Below, one piece after another: positions 5,475-9,563 of a stretch of DNA of 9,563 nucleotides. The stretch is from a bacterium (GTDB lineage: Bacteria; Bacillota; Clostridia; Oscillospirales; Oscillospiraceae). Under the pieces are notes generated by a model that was not told the origin of the DNA, did no database searches, and saw only the letters and a list, made by a program, of their open reading frames with translations. The stretch's first letter is position 1. Each line of letters starts with the position of its first letter. The stretch lies in assembly GCA_004560375.1 (NCBI GenBank), contig SFVC01000047.1:1-9563 (forward strand). Reading direction: 5' to 3'. Made by a program: the position numbers and the translations under genes.

Positions 5475-6884
5475 TCAGGTTCGTTTTCTGCGGGCCGCAA
5501 AAATGCCCACCAAGACGCACAGCGCGATTCCTCCCCCCACCAGCAGGATTTGCAGGATCGGGGCGGGGCCTTCCTGCCCCCGCTCCACGCCGGATCCGGG
5601 CTCCGGCGTGACCTCCGGGGCCGCGGAGGGCATGGCGGAGGGCTGATCGCTGGGCGCGGGAGGGGCGGTGGGCTCCGGGGCGGGGCTGCCTGGCGGCTGG
5701 AGCGGACTGGGCTGGGTGCTGGGCGCGGGCGCCGGCGTCCGGTCGGGCGCGGCTACGGCGACGCTGCCGCCCCGGTTGCCCCCCTGGTCGGAGGGCGTCT
5801 CACGCCCCTCGGGCAGCAGGAAGGCGTCCGAGCTCCAGTACCGGTGCGCCCGCTCGTTGGACGCCCGGAGGCGGAAGTGCCGGGGCGTGCTGTCGGGCAG
5901 GGAAAACACGCAGGAGGTACGGCCTCCCTCTCCTCTGTGCTCAAACGGCTCCCAACGCACCCAGGTCTCTCCTCCGTCGGTGGACACCTCGCCCCAGAGT
6001 TCCGTAGCCTCCACCGGCAGTCCGTTCAGCTCCAGCTTGGCGGAGGCGGCGGTATCCCCTAACCACACAGTGCCGGTGACAATGAGCTTGTCCGGCTGAT
6101 ACCAGTGGACGGTGAGCGTCAGGGGCCGGACGGAGGGCAGGATAGCTCCATCCTGATCGAAAAACCGCCCCATCAGGGTGGCCTCGCCGCTGGTCTGGCC
6201 GCCGCAGGGGGCCGTATCCCATTGGATTGGGACGCGCTCCCACCGCTGGACACCCTGATCCTGCACATAGGTGTTCAGCGCATCGGGCAGCATGGTCTCA
6301 GCCAGCGCCGTTCCCTCCTCCAGCCAGAGATCCGGGGGCTGCTGGTAGGTATTATTCACCATAAGGGGCGCCCAGGCGACGAGGCCGTCCTCCGGCTCCA
6401 TGTCGGTCAATTCCACCGAGCCGCCCGGCTCCTGGACGATGAACAGCCCCTGACCTTCCAGTTCCAGGGACACACCCTTCAAAATGAGCCGTCCGCCCGG
6501 CCGCACCACGATCAGACCCTCCGGGGAACAGGTTCCCCGGAGCACCGGGCTGTGCTCTTTTTCATTTCCGGCAGACAGCGTGCCGATGGTCAGGCAGCCG
6601 CCGTCCTCGATGACGATCTGTCCGGCCAGCTCTACGATCAGCTCACCGGGATAGTAGTCCGCCGCAAAGGGATTGCCCGCCAACTCGGGGGCCACGGTCT
6701 CGTAGGAAAGGTTCTCCCCGCCGCCGACGGCCTGGGCCTCCAGGGTCAGCCGGTAGACTTTGACCGGGGAGGGCTCTTGTTCGGGCTGGACGCCCTCAAA
6801 GGTCATGGCAAAAGCCGTCGGAGCCCAGAGGCCCAGCGTAACCGCCACCGTGCACAGCCAAAGGCCGAGGCGTCTTCCCGTCAT
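5475..6884 (-). CDS. Membrane-anchored extracellular protein of unknown function, Pro-rich stalk and C-terminal TM
   Basis: A 469-residue protein I do not recognise as a named family. It has a signal peptide (residues 1-26, cut near AFA). An extracellular part with many short hydrophobic strands follows at about 40-235, with the hydrophobic hairpin pattern GELIVELAGQIVIEDGGCL and LIVVRPGGRLILKGVSLELE suggesting a beta-solenoid. A second beta-rich domain lies at about 240-360, containing STDGGETWVRWEPF as in Ig-like or sialidase-type repeats. Residues 375-440 are a Pro/Ala/Ser/Glu-rich stalk. A single TM helix at 443-464 is followed by RRKR, a stop-transfer anchor. It would sit on the outer face of the membrane. 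Start ATG 6884 has GGGAGG 9 bases ahead (6899-6894). It lies inverted between a regulator and a kinase, so an accessory-sensor or regulated-target role is plausible but unproven. Confidence 0.85.
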   Translation of the reverse strand: MTGRRLGLWLCTVAVTLGLWAPTAFAMTFEGVQPEQEPSPVKVYRLTLEAQAVGGGENLSYETVAPELAGNPFAADYYPGELIVELAGQIVIEDGGCLTIGTLSAGNEKEHSPVLRGTCSPEGLIVVRPGGRLILKGVSLELEGQGLFIVQEPGGSVELTDMEPEDGLVAWAPLMVNNTYQQPPDLWLEEGTALAETMLPDALNTYVQDQGVQRWERVPIQWDTAPCGGQTSGEATLMGRFFDQDGAILPSVRPLTLTVHWYQPDKLIVTGTVWLGDTAASAKLELNGLPVEATELWGEVSTDGGETWVRWEPFEHRGEGGRTSCVFSLPDSTPRHFRLRASNERAHRYWSSDAFLLPEGRETPSDQGGNRGGSVAVAAPDRTPAPAPSTQPSPLQPPGSPAPEPTAPPAPSDQPSAMPSAAPEVTPEPGSGVERGQEGPAPILQILLVGGGIALCVLVGIFAARRKRT

Positions 6885-6916
6885 GATCGGATTCCTCCCG
6901 TAAAGGTGTGATGTCT
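6885..6916. promoter_or_regulatory. Very short divergent start region with two ribosome binding sites
   Basis: Only 32 bases separate the two outward start codons. The minus-strand site GGGAGG (6899-6894) and the plus-strand site AAAGG (6902-6906) nearly touch. There is no space for a promoter, so each promoter must lie inside the opposite gene. I found no convincing -35/-10 pair there. Confidence 0.6.
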
Positions 6917-8881
6917 ATGAAAAAAGAGATAAAACAGGGGTTGCTGCTTCTGCTGGCGCTCACGCTGGCGGGAGGGCTGGCCTTTTGGGCCTTGTGGAGG
7001 TGGGACAATAAGTACACCGCCGCGCTGCCCGGCGGATCCGGGTACAACGTCCTGCAGGACGACCCGGAACAGACGGCCTTTTTGGTGGACGGGTGGGAAT
7101 ATTATCCTGGCGAACTTCTGACGCCGGAGGCCCTGGCGGGCAGGGAGCCGGCCTATCACACCTATGCCGGGGAATACCCCAACTTTTCCCCTCACCTGGG
7201 CAGTCCTTATGGCGCGGCCACCTACCGGTTGATCCTGGAAAACCGAGACGAGCCCAGGACGCTGTCCCTCTACCTCCCGGAGCTGCTGTGCGCCGGGAGG
7301 ATCTATCTCAACGGTGCGCTGGTGGGCCGGCAGGGATCCGTGGAACCATATAGGCCCCATGTGGTGGACGGGGTGTATTCCTTCCGATCTGAGCAGGCCG
7401 TCGAGATTGTCATCCAGTGCGCCAACTACACCCACTACTATTCCGGTCTGTACTATCCACCCGCCGTCGGCACCCCCTCCGCCATCGCCCAACTGCTCAC
7501 CGCCCGGACGATGATCTACGGTCTTTTGTGCTTTGGCTCGCTGGCGGTGGCCCTCTCCAATCTGGCGCTGTGGCTCTTTGACCGGGACAAGCAGAACCGG
7601 CGGCTGGGGCTTCTCTGCCTTGCCTTCGCCCTGCGGGTGAGCTATCCCTTCCTGCGGGCGTTGGGCGTGCCGCTGGTGCGGCCCCTCTACGCCCTGGAGG
7701 ACTTCTGCGGCGCCGTCGTGCTCCTCCTCGCCATTCTGCTGGCGGGAGAGCTGAGCGGCGGCGCGGTGCGAGCCTACCACCGCAGGCTGGCCTATCCCGC
7801 CGCGGCCAGCCTGTGCGCCGTCACGGTGATCTTTCCGCTGTTCATTTTACCACACGCGCCGCTCTTCATCAACACCTACGGCTTTGTCCTGTTCCTCTGG
7901 AAACTTTTGGCCGGGGCGTACCTCCTTTTTCTGGCCCTGCGGGGGCTTGGACAAAACGGGGCCCTGGGGCGGTATTTGCTGTGCGCCGCCGGACTGTACG
8001 GCCTTTGTATTGTCCTGTCGGTGCTGACGGTGAACCGGTTTGAGCCCATCCGGGGCGCATGGATGGAGGAATACGGCGGGTTTGCCCTGGTGGCAGGCTT
8101 CGGGGCGCTGATGGTTCACCGGGGCGTGCTCCTGACGGCGGAAAATAGACGGCTGAACCTCCACCTGCAGGAGGAAGTTGACCGCAAGACGCGGGCCATC
8201 GAGACGCTGCTCACCGAACGGCGGGAGCTGCTGGGACACTTGATCCACGATGTGAAAAACCCCCTCACCGCCATCAGGAACTACGTTGAGCTGGTGCAGC
8301 TGGGCAATGTGGCGCTGGATCAGGAGACTGCCGGGTATCTGGACGCCCTCAACGAGCGGGCCGGGATGCTGGAGGATCGGCTTGACCTTCTGCAGGGCTT
8401 TTCCCGGGGGGAACGGGGGCTGATCCCCCATCATCCCGTCTGCCTCAACGACTTCCTGGGGCAGTTCTACGAGGATAACCGCCCGGACATGGAGTTGTCC
8501 GGCCAGACCTTTACCCTGGAGCTGCCCAAAGAGCGTCTGACAGTCGCCGGGGATGAGGAGCGGCTGCGCTCAGCGCTGGAAAACCTCTGCTACAATGCCT
8601 TGTCCTTCACTCCTGAGGATGGGACAGTCACCCTGTCCCTCCGCCGGGAGGATGGCTGGGCGGCTGTTTCTGTCACCGACACCGGCGCGGGCATCGCCCC
8701 CACCGATCTGCCCCATCTGTTTGAGCGAGGCTTTACCCACCGACCCGACGGCAGCGGCCAGGGTATGGGGCTGTTTATCGTCCGCAATGTTGCCCTGGAA
8801 CACGGCGGTACGGCAGAGGTGAGATCTCAGTTGGGCGAGGGCAGCACCTTCACCTTGCGGTTGCCTCTTTCCGAAAAATAA
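6917..8881 (+). CDS. 7TMR-DISM-type sensor histidine kinase
   Basis: A 654-residue membrane sensor kinase. Residues 7-25 form an N-terminal TM helix. About 28-190 is an extracellular beta-sandwich with a galactose-binding-like signature (LYLPELLCAGRIYLNGALVG). About 198-403 is a block of seven hydrophobic helices, the 7TMR-DISM layout known from sensors thought to bind small carbohydrates or related ligands. A charged helix/coiled coil (405-440) leads to the HisKA H-box HLIHDVKNPL, with phospho-His444. The ATPase domain has the N-box ENLCYNAL (Asn560), G1 DTGAGIAP (Asp588) and G2 GSGQGMGL (about 613-620). All catalytic motifs are intact. Upstream in-frame starts at ATG 6911 and GTG 6908 exist; ATG 6917 is preferred because AAAGG lies 10 bases ahead, but 6911 is possible. 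The likely partner is the regulator at 4744-5430, on the same strand but separated by an inverted gene. Confidence 0.93.
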   Translation: MKKEIKQGLLLLLALTLAGGLAFWALWRWDNKYTAALPGGSGYNVLQDDPEQTAFLVDGWEYYPGELLTPEALAGREPAYHTYAGEYPNFSPHLGSPYGAATYRLILENRDEPRTLSLYLPELLCAGRIYLNGALVGRQGSVEPYRPHVVDGVYSFRSEQAVEIVIQCANYTHYYSGLYYPPAVGTPSAIAQLLTARTMIYGLLCFGSLAVALSNLALWLFDRDKQNRRLGLLCLAFALRVSYPFLRALGVPLVRPLYALEDFCGAVVLLLAILLAGELSGGAVRAYHRRLAYPAAASLCAVTVIFPLFILPHAPLFINTYGFVLFLWKLLAGAYLLFLALRGLGQNGALGRYLLCAAGLYGLCIVLSVLTVNRFEPIRGAWMEEYGGFALVAGFGALMVHRGVLLTAENRRLNLHLQEEVDRKTRAIETLLTERRELLGHLIHDVKNPLTAIRNYVELVQLGNVALDQETAGYLDALNERAGMLEDRLDLLQGFSRGERGLIPHHPVCLNDFLGQFYEDNRPDMELSGQTFTLELPKERLTVAGDEERLRSALENLCYNALSFTPEDGTVTLSLRREDGWAAVSVTDTGAGIAPTDLPHLFERGFTHRPDGSGQGMGLFIVRNVALEHGGTAEVRSQLGEGSTFTLRLPLSEK

Positions 8882-8981
8882 TCAGCGATCACTGACAGAG
8901 AATGGCCCGGTAAAAATTTGCCGCCTGGCTTCAAACCATCTGGATCTTTTGCGTGTTCTCGACTTATCGCGAGGGGCGTTC
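8882..8981. other. Intergenic, no recognised element
   Basis: No hairpin terminator is visible after the kinase stop. This stretch may contain further decayed insertion-sequence DNA, but I could not read a convincing protein trace in it. Confidence 0.4.
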
Positions 8982-9150
8982 TATGGTTGCCTTGCGGTCG
9001 ATTTTGTGCTGGATACCGTGGAAAACTGGTGGAAAACCATGGGTATCGCTCAATAGCGGCACGATCCGTCACAGCGACCAGGGCGCCCACTACACCTGCG
9101 TGAAGTTCATCCAGTTTCTGAAGAACAGCGCCCTGCGAATGAACGTATAA
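8982..9150 (+). pseudogene. Remnant of an IS3-family transposase (OrfB, DDE domain)
   Basis: Two plus-strand frames carry consecutive pieces of an IS3/IS150-type DDE transposase. The first reads YGCLAVDFVLDTVENWWKTM up to about 9047 and hits TAG at 9054-9056. The second continues as SLNSGTIRHSDQGAHYTCVKF up to TAA at 9148-9150. 'HSDQGxHYT' is the second catalytic Asp box of IS3-family integrase cores (Asp codon 9076-9078). The first Asp, the final Glu and the usual SRRGNCWDN-type continuation are absent. With one frameshift at about 9042-9050 and both ends missing, it cannot be active. I see no terminal inverted repeats, so the element's limits cannot be set. Confidence 0.8.
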
Positions 9151-9182
9151 ACCTACACAACTTGTTTCCATCATAGATTAGG

Positions 9183-9210
9183 TTGCCTAATGTCAAAATC
9201 ATGATATAAT
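9183..9210 (+). promoter_or_regulatory. Extended -10 promoter of the nuclease-like gene
   Basis: TTGCCT (9183-9188) and a perfect TATAAT (9205-9210) are 16 bases apart, and TGA directly before the hexamer makes an extended -10. Transcription should start near 9217, about 30 bases ahead of the TTG start. This is the best promoter match in the window. Confidence 0.75.
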
Positions 9211-9232
9211 TCATTGAACACACTACAGACAT

Positions 9233-9238
9233 GGAGGG
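9233..9238 (+). promoter_or_regulatory. Ribosome binding site that selects a TTG start
   Basis: GGAGGG lies 7 bases before the in-frame TTG at 9246. The in-frame ATG at 9231 overlaps this site and has none of its own, so TTG is favoured. Confidence 0.65.
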
Positions 9239-9245
9239 CGTCATT

Positions 9246-9563
9246 TTGTGCACCAATGATAAAAATATTTGGTTGGACGCGTTGGATCGAACCGGCTTTC
9301 CGCTGGAATATCAGACACAGCAACTCCTCAGAAACCATGGCTGGAACGTCATCAATAGCCGGTACTACCTTGATGACAAAACCGGTTCTGAACGGGAAGT
9401 CGATATTGTGGCATATAAAACGCGCCCTGCTGAAGGGGTACTATGCTGCACATATCTCATGATCAGCTGCAAAAAAGCAGCAAAAAGCAGTTGGGTCTTC
9501 CTTACCTCAGATAACAGCAGCGCAGAGGAGGATTTCGACCCCTGTCCCTTGGGGATTGCCGTT
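9246..9563 (+). CDS. PD-(D/E)XK nuclease-like protein, N-terminal part (3' end outside window)
   Basis: The first 106 codons of a protein that runs off the window end. An N-terminal helix contains PLEYQTQQLLRNHGW (Glu21), then SRYYLDDKTGSEREVDIVAYK and YLMISCKKA. The order Glu, strand with Asp53 (EVDIVA), then strand with Lys76 (ISCKK) is the layout of PD-(D/E)XK nucleases of the Mrr/restriction-endonuclease type. The usual Glu two residues before the Lys is Ser74 here, so catalysis is uncertain. The start is probably TTG 9246, set by GGAGGG at 9233-9238; ATG 9231 would add five residues. Codon use is AT-richer than the central genes, it has its own strong promoter, and it lies next to an insertion-sequence remnant. 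A defence or mobile-element role is therefore plausible but not shown. Confidence 0.7.
   Translation, partial: MCTNDKNIWLDALDRTGFPLEYQTQQLLRNHGWNVINSRYYLDDKTGSEREVDIVAYKTRPAEGVLCCTYLMISCKKAAKSSWVFLTSDNSSAEEDFDPCPLGIAV

Noticed and set aside
5280..6062. 260-codon plus-strand frame overlapping the regulator end and the surface-protein gene
   Set aside because: It crosses the intergenic terminator and has no ribosome site or recognisable features; it is a shadow of GC-rich genes.
6881..7780. 299-codon minus-strand frame opposite the kinase N-terminus
   Set aside because: The plus strand carries a kinase with all motifs intact; the opposite frame reads as Gly/Gln/Arg-rich noise.
8827..9174. 115-codon minus-strand frame over the kinase end and IS remnant
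   Set aside because: The plus strand shows IS3 transposase motifs here, and the minus product has no recognisable features.
9214..9462. 82-codon plus-strand frame overlapping the nuclease-like gene
   Set aside because: The overlapping frame from TTG 9246 has a ribosome site, stays open to the window end and shows nuclease-core motifs; this one has neither.

Overview
The window looks like chromosome of a GC-rich gut-type Clostridia, probably Oscillospiraceae (Flavonifractor/Pseudoflavonifractor-like). This rests on Gram-positive ribosome binding sites, an S-layer-homology (SLH) surface protein with a Clostridia-style architecture, a small DUF6809-like protein and a 7TMR-DISM sensor kinase. 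The genus is an inference. The central genes are strongly GC-rich. Both edges are visibly AT-richer and carry mobile-element or defence-type genes, so the window looks like host sequence flanked and cut by accessory DNA.

Left part (1-1937) is a scrapyard. It holds the 3' end of a tyrosine recombinase with a strong hairpin behind it, and a frameshifted DUF6809-like small gene on the minus strand. Next comes a striking in-frame chimera in which the lipoprotein signal and first residues of PstS (phosphate-binding protein) run directly into the C-terminal three quarters of PhoU, as if pstC-pstA-pstB and most of pstS had been removed in one deletion. A roughly 145-bp remnant of a Tn916-type integrase C-terminus (minus strand, catalytic His changed to Arg) is wedged between the phoU end and the end of the next gene.

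Middle part (1903-8881) is a coherent cell-surface signalling block. An 889-residue secreted SLH protein (minus) is divergent from an OmpR-family response regulator (plus). Their shared 171-bp control region holds two recognisable promoters and a TGTGAC direct repeat with an 11-bp period, placed to serve both. A bidirectional-type hairpin separates the regulator from a convergent gene for a membrane-anchored surface protein of unknown function. That gene is divergent, with only 32 bp between start codons, from a 7TMR-DISM histidine kinase. The regulator and kinase are on the same strand and are probably partners, split by the inverted surface-protein gene. The likely reading is that the kinase senses something at the envelope, the regulator is phosphorylated, and it controls its own gene and the SLH gene. 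The inverted protein may be an accessory or a target.

Right part (8882-9563) holds a frameshifted IS3-family transposase remnant, a good extended -10 promoter, and the first 106 codons of a TTG-initiated PD-(D/E)XK nuclease-like protein cut by the window end. No tRNA, rRNA or CRISPR array was seen.
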